Source of the DNA: Riptortus pedestris
Lineage: Eukaryota; Arthropoda; Insecta; Hemiptera; Alydidae
Direction: 5' to 3'
Length of the DNA stretch: 64,000 bases
Assembly (NCBI GenBank): GCA_019009955.1
Contig: CM032228.1
Coordinates: 7,067,001-7,131,000 of the forward strand
Below are positions 31,373 through 42,683 of this stretch, piece by piece (the stretch's first letter is position 1; each line of letters opens with the position of its first letter). The translations under genes were made by a program, and so were the position numbers. The notes beneath the pieces are model-generated. The model saw nothing but the letters and a program-made list of their open reading frames with translations. It did no database searches and was not told where the DNA came from.

Positions 31373-32117
31373 GTGTTCCACAGCCAGGAAAAGAACTGTG
31401 AACATCGACAGGCTGACTGCACAAGACATGAAACGGATAATTAAAACAGATGTACTTAATGACTGGACAACCGACTGGCTACAAACTGACAACAAACTCC
31501 GAGAAATACTAGACAACCCAAACAAAGGAAAATCTCTGAAAACTCTTACCAGACGAGATCAAGTGGTGTTGACTAGAATTGGGCATTCACTACTTACACA
31601 TTCATACCTCATAAACAAAAAAGATCGACCTATATGCACTCCTGTAAACAGTACTGACCACTAAACATCTCCTGACTGACTCCAGACTACGTGAACATTT
31701 GAACTTACCCAACGACTTGAACGATCTATTAACAGAAGGTAGCCCACATATAAATACACTATTAAACCACTAGTGTCTTAGACTTCCATCACCCTCATGC
31801 CAGGATTTATCTCAAAGTTTTTTACAACAAACTTTAAACCTCACCTACTCCACTCATTTCTCTACGTTTTATATCTCGGTATAATACATTTTTAAACTAG
31901 TGTCTTAGACTTCCATCACCCTCATGCCAGGATTTATCTCAAAGTTTATTGTTCCATATAGCATTATTTTAACATTTCCTTAATTTTATATCCATGTACT
32001 TTAAACTATGTCTTAATAATTCTGAAAACATTTTATCTTTAATTTATTTTAGAGAATGCAAAGAAATGGTACTGAGCGACATCGCCTAGTTGCGGAGCTC
32101 TTCAAATAAATAAATAA
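31373..32117 (+). pseudogene. LINE ORF2 C-terminus and 3' UTR
   Basis: The frame 31371-31664 ends in LTRRDQVVLTRIGHSLLTHS and YLINKKDRPICTP, the conserved region after RNase H (RRExVxLxRLRIGHTxLTH...C). After it the frame is broken, and the 3' UTR ends CATCGCCTAGTTGCGGAGCT then (AAATA)n. A 50-base block (CTAGTGTCTTAGACTTCCATC) is duplicated at 31769 and 31897. Confidence 0.75.
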
Positions 32118-32696
32118 ATATTTAATTGGAATCAAGGAAGTTTTGTGGTAGGGACATTTTTTGGTGTAATATTATTTCATCTTGACTTGAAGAAAGCTTT
32201 GACGGCCAAAAATCTTTTGAAGAGGCTCTTTAAAGTTTTTTAACTTTTATTAGGTTTGTTTTGAGTAAAGTTTGGGGGGGTTTTGTAGTAAATAAATGAG
32301 AGGGGGGGGGAGCCTACGTGTATTGGGGGACCTAACCCCCCCCCCCCAACAGTGGGCACGAATATAAAAGCTAACACCATTAGCCCTAATTGAGGGAGGC
32401 ATTGTTGTGCTTCGATTGGAATCTACAAAGCCTCGGCTCATTCTCTGCAAAGGCAGGCTTTGTTGGTGCTCCACTATTGGATTTTGCAAACGTCTCTTAC
32501 AGGAAGGCACTTCACTCGGAGGGCATTGAGGAACAGGGAGTCTGGCTACTTAGATCGGGGAAGATTGCCTGACAAGAAAGAGAGGGGATTGGGGAGTTGA
32601 GGGAGGATGGCTGAGTTATGTCACACCAACAACACACCACAGAATAGAAATTGTCGAATTTTATGTCGCTGTAAAGAAGAAATAGAGCTCTATTTT
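32118..32696. other. Non-repeat sequence with G/C runs
   Basis: Contains G7-G9 tracts (32274-32315) and a C14 tract (32335-32347), then a moderate-GC stretch (32350-32640). The two opposed short frames (32250-32510 minus, 32390-32572 plus) have no recognisable similarity. Candidate unique DNA. Confidence 0.35.
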
Positions 32697-33256
32697 AGTA
32701 GATTTCCGTTAAGGGAAATCAGCTATTGAGGTCGTACTCATGACGCGATTTGCGAAAATTTTCTTCAAATGTCCAACGGTCTTACCCAGGAGATAACGAA
32801 AGTGAGGTCCGTTCAAAATTATATATATAAATATATATATTTGTCTGTTACCGCTCTAGCGGTTGCAACATTTGTCTTATCGTTACCAAACTTGATATAT
32901 AATCGTTTTAAGTAAAAAGGAAGATCAAGTTCATTACGGCTGAAATCGGACCAGTGAGAGGGGGGCTTTATAGGGTGGAGTTTTGACAATTCGAAATATC
33001 TCCGTTATTATTTGTCGGATCGAAAATTGTATAGATTCAATCTTATTGAAAATTAAATTTACTATAAATATTATTCTATACATATATTCTGTATCTTGAA
33101 TATTAATCGAGATATTTGCATTTGTATTGTGTGTGTGGTCGGCAGGAGTCGGCTATGTTCAGGACTTTCCGCCGAGAGCTAGTTCGGCCGTTTCCGTAAC
33201 TGTTTGTCCCCTGTGAATGGGTTAAGAGACTTCTCGTGGGAAATCTGCTTAGTTTA

Positions 33257-33259
<3 letters not shown>
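32697..33259 (-). mobile_element. Family A element, 5' terminus missing
   Basis: Runs from the 3' hairpin (AGTAGATTTCCGTTAAGGG) through a short TA tract, the core (GTTACCGCTCTAGCGG), and the 5' arm (GGAAATCTGCTTAGTTTACG). It stops at CGCA, where a long (TA)n starts; the last 17 or so bases (GTCCGTCACGCAGGGGC inverted) are absent. Confidence 0.8.
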
Positions 33260-33290
<31 letters not shown>

Positions 33291-33293
33291 TAT

Positions 33294-33385
<92 letters not shown>
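33260..33385. repeat. Long (TA)n tract, about 125 bp
   Basis: Nearly pure TA with GGTATTA and AAA interruptions. It joins the truncated 5' end of one family A copy to the core of the next. Confidence 0.9.
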
Positions 33386-33389
<4 letters not shown>

Positions 33390-33821
33390 GCTCTAGTGTT
33401 CACATTTTTGTTTGATCGATACCAAAGTCAATATTTAAACGTTTTATGTAAAAATAAAGATAAGTTCGTTAGCAGCTAAAATCGGGAGGGGGGGGGGGGT
33501 TAGAGTGGGAGAATCTCCGTTGTTTTGAGCCCGGTCGAAAAATTGTACAGAATCAATCTCATGTTAAATGTAATGTTCTATAAATGTTGTTATATAGGTT
33601 TTTTTCCAATATCGTCATTATTCACCAATATATTTGTATTTTTTAGTTTTCGTTCTTCAGTAAACCCCCACTCCTACTCCCCGTTATATTGTGATGCACT
33701 TTATTTGCAGCCTAAATACCAAGTATTTTTCTCATTGAACTTTTAATTCTCGAGATAAATGCAAATACGTGACTCACATGGGAAATGGGCGTAGTTTACA
33801 CAGCTCCTGCGTCACGGACTT
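33386..33821 (-). mobile_element. Family A 5' half, long form
   Basis: From ACGCTCTAGTGTTCACATTT through a G-run (about 33488-33499), the core, and the long-form arm (CTTCAGTAAACCCCCACTCC), to GTTTACACAGCTCCTGCGTC and GGAC. Its 3' arm is absent beyond the (TA)n tract. Confidence 0.75.
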
Positions 33822-34120
33822 TTTTTTCTTTTGGCACTGGTAGAACATTAAGATCCTTGCCCGCCCCCCAGCGTGACTCGAGGGATTCGTGATCAGAATT
33901 TGTACGCAGTGAATGATCAATTCGACATACAACCTCCGTTATCCAAGGAGGACCTGAGTTGTCTTCAGTAGACTATGGGGCCTCATTGTACCCAGAGAGT
34001 CTGTGGTCAGTTCACCCTGTCAGCCTGCCTGTGGACGGAAGTTAAGAGAGTCAAAATCTTTAGTCATCCCGAAAGCCTGTCAGGCGTATATAATCTTTAG
34101 ACTTCTTCTGATATAAAAAG
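33822..34120. other. Unassigned sequence
   Basis: Moderate-GC spacer without recognisable element or frame. Confidence 0.4.
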
Positions 34121-34635
34121 TCCTTCAAGCAGGGGCTACGTAAACTAAGCAGATTTCCCACGTGAAGTTATACAATAGAGAAATCTGCCTAATAATAACA
34201 GTAGTAAAGGATACTCAATGTGGAAAATGCGTTTTAACGCATTTTCCTTAAGGGAAATCTGCTATTGTTTGTGCTCGTAATGCGTTTTTCGGAAAATTTC
34301 AGAGGGTGACGACCTCTTGATACAACTGCAATACAAATGCACACAATACAAATGTAAATATCTCGGTTAATACTCAGGATACGGAATAAATGTATAGAAC
34401 AATATTTATAGTAAATTTAATTTGCAATAAGATTGTTTCTATACACCTTTTTGTTCCGACACACAATAACGGAGATATTTCGAATTTTCAAAAATCTTCC
34501 TCTAAACCCCCCACCCCTCTCACTGGTCCGATTTCAGCCATTAATGAACTTGATCTTTCTTTTTACATAAAACGATTAAATATCGAGTGTGGTAACGATC
34601 AAATAATAATTGCGACCATGTTAGTAATTATATAC

Positions 34636-34702
<67 letters not shown>

Positions 34703-34830
34703 TAATTTTGAACGGGCCTCATTCTCAACATCTCCTGGGTAGGATCGATGTACATTTGAAGAAAATTTTCGAAAATCGCGTCATGAGTACGACCTCAACA
34801 GCTGATTTCCGTCAAGGGAAATGTGCTAAA
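34121..34830 (+). mobile_element. Family A element with an internal inverted 3'-end-like insertion
   Basis: 5' end GTCCTTCAAGCAGGGGCTAC to 3' end GGGAAATGTGCT. Between about 34220 and 34310 there is AATGCGTTTTAACGCATT (a palindrome), then CTTAAGGGAAATCTGCTATT and TAATGCGTTTTTCGG, resembling an inverted 3' terminus inside the 5' arm. (TA)n spans about 34641-34697. Confidence 0.78.
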
Positions 34831-34835
34831 AAAGC

Positions 34836-35035
34836 GGGCTCAGGTTACTGTTGACCCTAATCTCACATGGCAAACCTAGAGTGGCGAGTTCGATTCTCGC
34901 CTGAGCAATAGGAATTTATTTAGTGAAGAAATTCATTAAATAAAATCCTTAGTCCCACCCTGACTAGAAAAGGATACTAACCTGTAGATAACCCATCCAA
35001 ATTAGCCATAGTAGCACAAAGTGGAAGTTAAAAAA
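34836..35035 (+). mobile_element. tRNA-derived SINE, most complete copy
   Basis: GGGCTCAGGTTACTGTTGAC opens the unit. GCGAGTTCGATTCTCGCC is a B box inside a perfect short stem. It is followed by TGAGCAATAGGAATTTATTT, AATCCTTAGTCCCACCCTGA, CTAGAAAAGGATACTAACCT. It directly follows the end of a family A copy. Confidence 0.78.
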
Positions 35036-35346
35036 ATAACAAAAGCAATAAATATTTATACTATATTTTTATACTTAGCAAATCAGGTCAATCCTACAAG
35101 TTTTAACGGTGGACTTGTAACAGTTGAGACGTTATTAAATGTGTCACTTGCAGGCAGCCTGGCGAGTTTATAAGAGTCCCTTATAGGCAAGAGGGAAGGG
35201 GATATTTCATAAATATCAGAAAAGGGTGGGTTTCTTTCATTACCGGCAGCTTATCAAGACAAAGTTAACCATCCCTTGTTCGCGAAGGGATGAAAGACAA
35301 AGAGTCGCTAAGTGGTTTGTTATTTGATAAATGTGCTTGTAAGATT

Positions 35347-35383
<37 letters not shown>

Positions 35384-35623
35384 GTTGTAGTCGGCCATTA
35401 TAAGAGAGAAAGAGATAGCTAGGTTGTAATTATAGCTGTGCCATATCTAGGTAGAGCTGCCCCTGACAGCTGGGATTCACGTCTCATGTCACACTAAGAC
35501 CAATCTTCTCACGAGAAAACTCTATCTCCACAATTCGACAGAGCCTTTAATAAACAATCTCCTTCCGGGAGTGAGTCTTTTATTCAGAATCTCCCCCACT
35601 AAGAAGAGAGAAAGAGGGAAAGA
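35036..35623. other. Unassigned sequence with (GA)n
   Basis: (GA)n at 35351-35380; otherwise no recognised element. The interval ends in a GAGAAAGAGGGAAAGA stretch adjoining the LINE 3' end. Confidence 0.4.
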
Positions 35624-35671
35624 CAATTTTATTTGGGCCAATACATAAGTATTATACACAAATGGATGTTA

Positions 35672-36942
35672 TAGGGTTGGGGAAAAAGTAATTTCGGTAT
35701 TTTTCATTTTTTTCAAAGCGCATTTATTTATATAAATTTTAGATGTTAATCAATGATATATTCGCCGTTTTGATCGATGACCTTTTACCATTTTTTCGGT
35801 AAAATCATTATACCTTCACTATAGAAGTTCTGTGATTTCTGGGCGAAAAACTGAAGCAAGTGATTTTCGCAAGCCTCTTTAGATTCCAGCTTTACAACAT
35901 TAAGAGATTTCTGAAGAGAACGAAACAAGTGGTAGTCAGACGGTGCAAGGTCCGGGCTGTATTATGGTGGATGCATCAAAACTATACAGCCAAACTCTTG
36001 TAATTTTTGCCGAGTCACCAAAGATGTGTGTGGTCTAGCATTGTCGTGATGGAAAACAACGCCTTTCCTATTGATCAATTCGGCCAGTTTTTCTTGAATC
36101 TCCTGCTTCAACCGTATTAGTTATTGGCAGTAGAGTCGAATCAATGGTTTGGCCAGGTTTGAGCAGCTCATGATGAACAATGCCTTTCCAATCCCACCAA
36201 ACACTCAGCATCACCTTCCTTAGTGTCAATCCAGGCTTTGCCACTGTTTGTGAAGTTTCTCGTGGTTTGACCACGATCTTTTTTGCACATTATTGTCGTA
36301 CGTGATCCACTTTTCATCACCTGTAATCATTCTTTTCAAAAATGGCTCGATTTCATTTCGTTTCACCAGCGATTCACAAATGGAAACTCTGTCCATTAAA
36401 TTTTTTACAGTTAATTCGTGTGGAACCCATATATCGAGCTTCTTTTGGTATCCATTCTTATGTAAATGGGTCAAAACTGTTTTATGGTCGATGTTTAGCT
36501 CCATAGCGATGTCACGAGATGAAATGTGTCGGTCTACCTTAATTTTTAGAAGAATTTCATCGACTTGTTCAACAATTGGCCTGCCAGGGCGAGGTTCATC
36601 ATTAAGGTCAAAATTTCCGGAACGAAATCGAGCAAACCAGTTCTGACACTGACGTTCACTTAAACAGACATCACCATAAACACCACACAATTTTCGATGA
36701 GCCTGAGCTGCATTTATCCCTTTTCGGAAGTAAAAAAGCAATACATGACGAAAATGGCCTTCTGGAATCTCCATTTTCAAAGCGCAATAACGTTTGACTG
36801 AGTAAATGAATGAAACTGTAGAGATATTTGGAATATTCTATGGACTATGACCTTTCGAACGTGGTATAGTATGGCTTCACTGAATAAGGATTACAAGAGA
36901 TAAGCGACTTTGACTATTGTGATTACTTTTTCCCCAACCCTA
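35672..36942 (-). mobile_element. mariner transposon, 1271 bp
   Basis: Terminal inverted repeats TAGGGTTGGGGAAAAAGTAA (left) and its complement (right). TA is duplicated at 35670-35671 and 36943-36944. Comparing with the uninterrupted LINE copy (GGATGTTATTATAC near 21793), removing the element plus one TA restores that sequence exactly, which fixes the boundaries. The length is typical of mariner. Confidence 0.95.
35746..36774 (-). pseudogene. mariner transposase, inactivated
   Basis: The reconstructed span is 343 codons, the usual mariner length. The start is taken as ATG at 36772-36774 (MEIPEGHFRHVLL). The N-terminal HTH region (NAAQAHRKLCGVYG; RQCQNWFARFRSG) and linker DEPRPGRP are intact. 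Catalytic signatures are TGDEKWITYDN (first D), VFHHDNARPHTS (second D) and YSPDLAPSDYHLF (third D, DD34D). Frameshifts lie near 36265-36275 and near 36120. In-frame stops occur in the NTVEAGD region, at 35962-35964 (just before YSPDLAP) and at 35785-35787. It cannot make active enzyme. It looks like the mellifera/mauritiana side of the family rather than Tc1. Confidence 0.93.
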
Positions 36943-37251
36943 TATTATACAAGATTTGTTACAAAATTAGGAGATTTGTGTACAATTTCGGACGTAGTCG
37001 TCCTTCAGTCATTGCACCTAAATTATAATGAGTTGCTCCACTTGACATTGGGAGGCTGCCATGATATTTCCTTACAAGTTGTTAAAGATGATCTGAAATA
37101 GGAGCAACCTCCAATTCCCTGTGGATTTGGCTGTTCCTAACAAACCAGGTTTTATTCACAAATGATGAATATATTACAGTAATAAAATATGCTATAACTG
37201 AATCGTCGTTCTTGATCAAATGCAGTCTAATAAGGTTACATTTAACTGGGT

Positions 37252-37948
37252 AACTCAAATAAAGAAATTATTTATATCTCTATTTATTTATAAAGTGGAC
37301 GTTAATGAATAAATAGAGATGACTCACATGTAAAGAATAAAATAAAGAAATTCTTTATATCTCTATTTATTTATAAAGTGGACGTTAATAAATAAATAGA
37401 GATGACTCACATGTAAAGAATAAAATAAAGAAATTCTTTATATCACTATTTATTTATAAAGTGGACGTTAATAAATAAATAGAGATGACTCACTTGTAAA
37501 GAATAAAATAAAGACATTATTTATATCACTATTTATTTATAAAGTAAACGTTAATAAATAAATAGAGATGACTCACTTGTAAAGAATAAAATAAAGACAT
37601 TATTTATATCACTATTTATTTATAAAGTAAACGTTAATAAATAAATAGAGATGACTCACTTGTAAAGAATAAAATAAAGACATTATTTATATCACTATCT
37701 TATTTATAAAGTAAACGTTAATAAATAAATAGAGATGAACTCACTTGTAAAAGAATAAATAAAGACATTTTATATCACTATTTATTTATAAAGTAAACGT
37801 TAATAAATAAATAGAGATGACTCACTTGTAAAGAATAAAATAAAGACATTATTTATATCACTATTTATTTATAAAGTAAACGTTAATAAATAAATAGAGA
37901 TGACTCACTTGTAAAGAATAAAATAAAGAAATTCTTTATATCTCTAAA
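37252..37948. repeat. 83-bp tandem array with an internal hairpin in each unit
   Basis: GACTCAC(A/T)TGTAAAG recurs at 37321, 37404, 37487, 37570, 37653, 37737, 37819 and 37902. The period is 83 with one 84 and one 82, giving about eight units. Each unit has ATCTCTATTTATT and, 15-20 bases later, AATAAATAGAGAT, so it can fold back. The array begins just beyond the 5'-truncated LINE end at 37149. Confidence 0.92.
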
Positions 37949-38013
37949 TTTCGAAATCTATGCTTGAATCAGGATCCATTTTTCCTAAAAAGAAACTTAA
38001 AAGTAATGCTTTT

Positions 38014-38779
38014 ACAGATTTTCCTTAAGGGAAATCAGCTATTGAGGTCGTACCCATGACGGAATATTCGAAATTTTTCTTCAAATGTCCATCGATCCTA
38101 CCAAGCAGTTGACGAAAAATGAGGTCCGTTGAAAATATATATATATTTGTCTGTTACCGCTCTAGCGGTCGCAATTTTTGTTTGATCGTTATCAAACTCG
38201 ATATTTAGTCGTTTTATATAAAAAGGAAGATTAAGGGGGTTTAGAGGGGAGGATTTTCAAAAATTCGAAATATTTCCGTTACTATACGTCTGATAGAAAA
38301 ATCGTATTGAATCAATCTTATTGTATATTAAATTTACTATAAATATTGCTCTATACATTTATTCTCTATCTTGAATATTAACCGAGATATTTGCATTTTT
38401 ATGAAGTCTGTGAGACATGTGGTCGGTCGGCCATTTTCGTAACCGCTCGGCTCAGTTGGAAGCTTCTTCTAACCTTACCTGTCGTTTCTAACCTTACCTT
38501 ACCTTCGTTACTTTGTGAGATTTATGCAAATACGTTCTGTTCATTCGCGCCCCCCCCTTCTTTAGTTCTTGGACTACTAAAATTTGAGTTATTAAAATAT
38601 AAATTATTCTTACAATTCAGAAGCCGTTTCTGTTGGGAATTTATTTTAATTAACTGAAAGATTTCTCATTACCGTTTGTATTTAATCACGGTGGTGTTGT
38701 GTTACCAGTATGCAGATGTCTCTATTGTAAAACTTCACATGGGGACCTGCTTAGTTCACGCAGCCCCTGCGTGACGGAC
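38014..38779 (-). mobile_element. Family A element, long-form arm
   Basis: ACAGATTTTCCTTAAGGGAA to GCAGCCCCTGCGTGACGGAC. Short (TA)n at 38134-38144, core with GCTCTAGCGGTCGCAATTTT, then the long-form arm with GCCCCCCCTTCTTTAGTTCT and CACGGTGGTGTTGTGTTACC. Confidence 0.82.
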
Positions 38780-38794
38780 TTTTCAGTTTCCCAT

Positions 38795-38970
38795 TAAACC
38801 CCAACTCCTCCTTGTCTCTAGAAATGTTGATAATGCTAGTAATCATGAAAAATTTAATGTTAAGTCACATACCGAGTTTTGTTTAGTTGGGTTCAGTTTT
38901 CCGAGCTCAATAAAATTGTTGACTCCAGGTATAGTTTTTAGGGTATATCTCGTTTATACTTAGGTTGTAC
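38795..38970 (-). repeat. Helitron-like internal fragment
   Basis: The reverse complement contains GTCAACAATTTTATTGAGCT, CCCAACTAAACAAAACTCGG and TATGTG, then TTTCTAGAGACAAGGAGGAG. This parallels 7400-7590 (GTCAACAATTTTATTTGGCA, CCGAACTAAACCAAACTCAG). Same family as 7061-7700. Confidence 0.5.
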
Positions 38971-39150
38971 CTCAAAAGTGCTTATAATAATTTATGGACA
39001 TTTTATTTAAAATACGATTGGTTTTATACAATCTTTCGATCCGTCGTATAATAACGGAGACCCCCCCCCTCTCTAAGTTGAAGGTAAGAAGAAGGCTTCG
39101 CAAATGCTATTTTGAAGACATCAAGGATCTCGTAGATTTGGGTGAGTATT

Positions 39151-39640
39151 GTCCGTCACGCAGGGGCTGCGTAAACTAAGCAGATTTCCCACGTGAAGTT
39201 GTACAATACAGAAATTTCACATTCATATAACAATATTTGTAGTCAATTTAAGTTTGACAATAAGATTTATTCTGTACAATGTTTCGATCCGACGTATAGT
39301 AACGGAGATATTTCGAAATTTCGAAAATCCTCCCCTCTAAACCCCACCCCCCTCCCACTAGTCCGATTTCAGCCGTTAACGCACTTGATCTTCCTTTTTA
39401 CATAAAACTACTAAATATCGACTTTGGTAACGATCAAACAAAAATTACGACCTCTAGAGCGCTAACAGACAAATTTATATTTTATATATATATATATTTA
39501 ATATATATATATATATATATATATAAAATTTTAAATGAACCTCATTTTCGTCATCTCCTGGGTAAGATCGATGGACATTTGAAGAAATTTTTCGAAACTC
39601 TTGTCATGAGAACGATCTCAATAGCTGATTTTCGTTAAGG
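39151..39640 (+). mobile_element. Family A element, shortened core
   Basis: GTCCGTCACGCAGGGGCTGC, core from ATAACAATATTTGTAGTCAA, poly-C, GTCCGATTTCAGCCGTTAAC, TA-rich tract (39475-39525), 3' arm ending CAATAGCTGATTTTCGTTAA. The terminal hairpin is degraded. Confidence 0.8.
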
Positions 39641-40139
39641 GTAAAAAAGGTAGCTTCCTTGAGAGAAGACATTCACAATGGCATCCGGATATATAAGACG
39701 TAGCCCTTAGATCATGATGATAATATCAAGGAATATCAGGAACTATTCATGTTTGATAAATAACATTTCTAATTGTTATCATCAAGGTTTCTAAAATTTC
39801 CATCTAATAACATATATTCTAATAAAGAGATTATATAATTAATATCTCAAATTAAATTGATAAGAGCTATTGAACTATAGTTGTGTTCTAATTGTTAAGG
39901 GCCGTCTAGAAAATAGTTTTAAATGTTTATTTAGTGATATTAGTGAAGGCTAAATTAATTTTACTAATATGCCACTATAGAGATAATATAATTAATATGC
40001 TATTTGCTTAGCCTCGCTGAACAGCTATAGACACACTTTTACATTGCAACAGTTATTATCATTTTCTGTGCGTAGGATAACGCATGTTTTGGAACAATGC
40101 CTTTAACTTTTATATCAGAAAATTTGTTATTTACTTTTT
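39641..40139. other. Unassigned AT-rich sequence
   Basis: No open frame or recognised repeat. Confidence 0.45.
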
Positions 40140-40298
40140 AGCAGATTTCTCTTAAGGGAAATCAGCTATTGTGAGGTCGTTCTCATTGCCGAATTTTCGA
40201 AATTTTTCTTCAAATGTCCATTGATCCTTCCCAGTAGATGACGAAAATCAGGTCCGTTCAAAACTGTGTGTGCGTGCGCGCGCGCGCGCGTGTGTGTT

Positions 40299-40339
<41 letters not shown>

Positions 40340-40863
40340 GTCTGTTACCGCTCTAGCGTTCTATGAAAAAGTGTACAGAATAAATCTTATTGCAAATTAA
40401 AGGTAATATTAATATTGTTAAATAATTTTATTATCTATCTTGAATATTAACCGAGATATTTGCAGTTTTCAGTTTTCAGCCTTCAGTAAACCCCCACTAC
40501 TACTAGTGTTACACAAACAATAATCTGTTATATACTAAACCACATTATTCGAAGCCTAAATATCAAATATTGTTTTCATTTAACCTTTACTTTGTGAGAT
40601 ATATGAAAAAACGTTCTGTTGACCCCTCCCCTTCTTTTGTTTTTGTATTACTAAAATTTGAGTTATTGAGATAAAACTGATTCTGATTCATTACAAATTT
40701 CCCAACTAGCTTTAGTAAATAGTTTTCTTTAAAATTAATATGCTATATTCAGATATATTTCATTAATTGTTTCTCTTTCCGGTCTATCTATTCAGCCGCT
40801 TATCGTTGTAGAGATTGTTAACTTGTATTGCAAGTTTACTGAGCATTCACGGTAAACGGACTT
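40140..40863 (-). mobile_element. Family A element, long-form arm, degraded 5' end
   Basis: AGCAGATTTCTCTTAAGGGA at the 3' end. The microsatellite is (GT/GC)n then (TA)n (40266-40340). Part of the core is deleted after GTTACCGCTCTAGCG. The long-form arm (TTCAGTAAACCCCCACTACT, TATCTATTCAGCCGCTTATC) leads to a poorly preserved terminus near AAACGGAC. Confidence 0.75.
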
Positions 40864-40904
40864 TTAACGTTCGGCACCATATGTGATGGAGGCGAGTTCT
40901 TATT

Positions 40905-41388
40905 AAATAAAGCCTGTCACGCAAGGGCTGCGTATACTAAGCAGATTTCCCACATGCTGTTAGAAGATACTGGTGATCCACATCTCTTCACATATTCTCT
41001 ATTTTTATGTAAAATACCAATGATGAAAAGGGTGAAAGTACAAATAAATCGCACTGCAACTCATATCCTATCAGTAATAAGCTGTTGTACCATGAATCAC
41101 TTCATTTAAAATTTATATATCAAATATGGTAAGATTAAGAATTTTAGATCTTTACTCTAAAATGTTCATTTCATCTATACCATTCTCGATATTTAACTTT
41201 TATTAATTATAATTAAAATCTAATCTTATATTTTTTTGCCTCATTTAGTGGCCCTAAAATTGTAAAAGTCTCTTCTGGAAAGATGGACTTACTTTCGTAT
41301 TTGCTAACTTGAGGATTACATACTATAGTTACACCAACTTGCTTTGATTTCGAGCCATAGGAGTTATATGGGATGACAATGCCATATC
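40905..41388 (+). repeat. Divergent-subfamily family A 5' end and unassigned sequence
   Basis: AAAGCCTGTCACGCAAGGGC, TGCGTATACTAAGCAGATTT and CCCACATGCTGTTAGAAGAT define the divergent 5' arm (also at 8166, 47340 and 52369). After about 41060 no clear homology remains. Confidence 0.55.
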
Positions 41389-41508
41389 AGCAGATTTTCC
41401 TTAAGGGGAATCAGCTATTGAGGTGGTACTCACGACGCGATTTTCGAAAAATTTCTACAAATGTCCGTTGATCCTACCCAGGAGATGACGAAAATGAGGT
41501 CCGTTCAA

Positions 41509-41569
<61 letters not shown>

Positions 41570-42044
41570 TATTTGTCTTTTAACGCTCTAACGGTCGCAA
41601 TTATTGCCTTATCGTTACCAAACTTGATATATAATCGTATTATGAAAAGAGAAAGATCAAGTTCGTTAACGGCTGAAATCGGACTAGGGGAGGGGGTTTA
41701 GAGGGGAGAACATAAAACTTAGGAGAAAATTCCTAATATCTCCGTTAATATGAGTCGGAACGAAAAAAAGTAAAGAACCAATCTTATTGCAAATGTATTG
41801 TTCTATGAATGTTGTTATATAAATTTATTCTCTAACATCAATATTAACTGAGATATTTGCATTTTTTACTTTTCAGCCTTCAGTAAACCCCCACTTCTAC
41901 TCATGTCATATTCTCAATAAGCTGTTATATTATGAAGCTCTTTCTTTGAAGTATAAATATCAAATATGGTTCTAATTGAACCTTTACGTTTTGAGATAAA
42001 TGAAAAGTTAATCTGCTTAGTTTACGCAGCCCTCCTTAACGGAC
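41389..42044 (-). mobile_element. Family A element
   Basis: AGCAGATTTTCCTTAAGGGG to TTACGCAGCCCTCCTTAACG and GGAC. (TA)n about 41514-41571. The core has CGGACTAGGGGAGGGGG, and the long-form arm is TTCAGTAAACCCCCACTTCT. Confidence 0.82.
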
Positions 42045-42084
42045 TTTTATACATTTTTCGTAGGTCCAGTATTGAGTTATTTTT

Positions 42085-42181
42085 AGCAGATTTCCCTTTA
42101 GGGAGTTTCGAAAAATTTCTTCAAATGTCCATCGATCATACCCAGGAGATGACGAAAATGAGGTCCGTTCAAAATTATATA

Positions 42182-42232
<51 letters not shown>

Positions 42233-42683
42233 TGTCTGTTAGCGCTCTAGCGGTCGCAATTAAAAAGACAGATCAAGTTCGTTAATGGCTGAAATCGGAC
42301 CAGTAGGGGGGGGGTTTAGAGGGGGATTTTCGAAAATTCAATATATCTCCGTTATTATGCATTGGATTGAAAAATTGTATAGAAGCAATCTTATTGCAAA
42401 TTCAATTTACTATAAATATTGTTATTATATTTATTCTCTATCTTCAATATTAAGCGAGATATTTAAATTGTATTACACCTTTAATAATTAGTGAGATTTA
42501 TGCAAATACGTTCTGTTCATCCCCCCCCCTTCTTTAGTTCTTGGACTACTAAAATTTGAGTTATTTTATTTTAATTAACTGAAAGAAATCACGGTGGTAT
42601 TGTGTTACCAGTGTGCAGATTTCTCTATTGTAAAACTTGACGTGGGAAATCTGCTTAGTTTACGCAGCCCATGCGTGACGGAC
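42085..42683 (-). mobile_element. Family A element
   Basis: AGCAGATTTCCCTTTAGGGA, with about 35 bases of the 3' arm deleted, to GTTTACGCAGCCCATGCGTG and ACGGAC. (TA)n 42185-42231. TTTT flanks both ends. Only 40 bp separate it from the preceding copy. Confidence 0.83.

Larger units (their letters stand above)
35624..37149 (-). pseudogene. Jockey-type LINE 3' end split by a mariner
   Basis: 35624-35671 plus 36943-37149 rebuild the same 3' end seen at 21749 onward. On the minus strand it reads LPMSSGATHYNLGAMTEGRL then RPKLYTNLLIL, with an UTR of about 100 bases. It is 5'-truncated near 37149 (AACAAACCAGG). Without the mariner it is about 255 bp. Confidence 0.88.
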
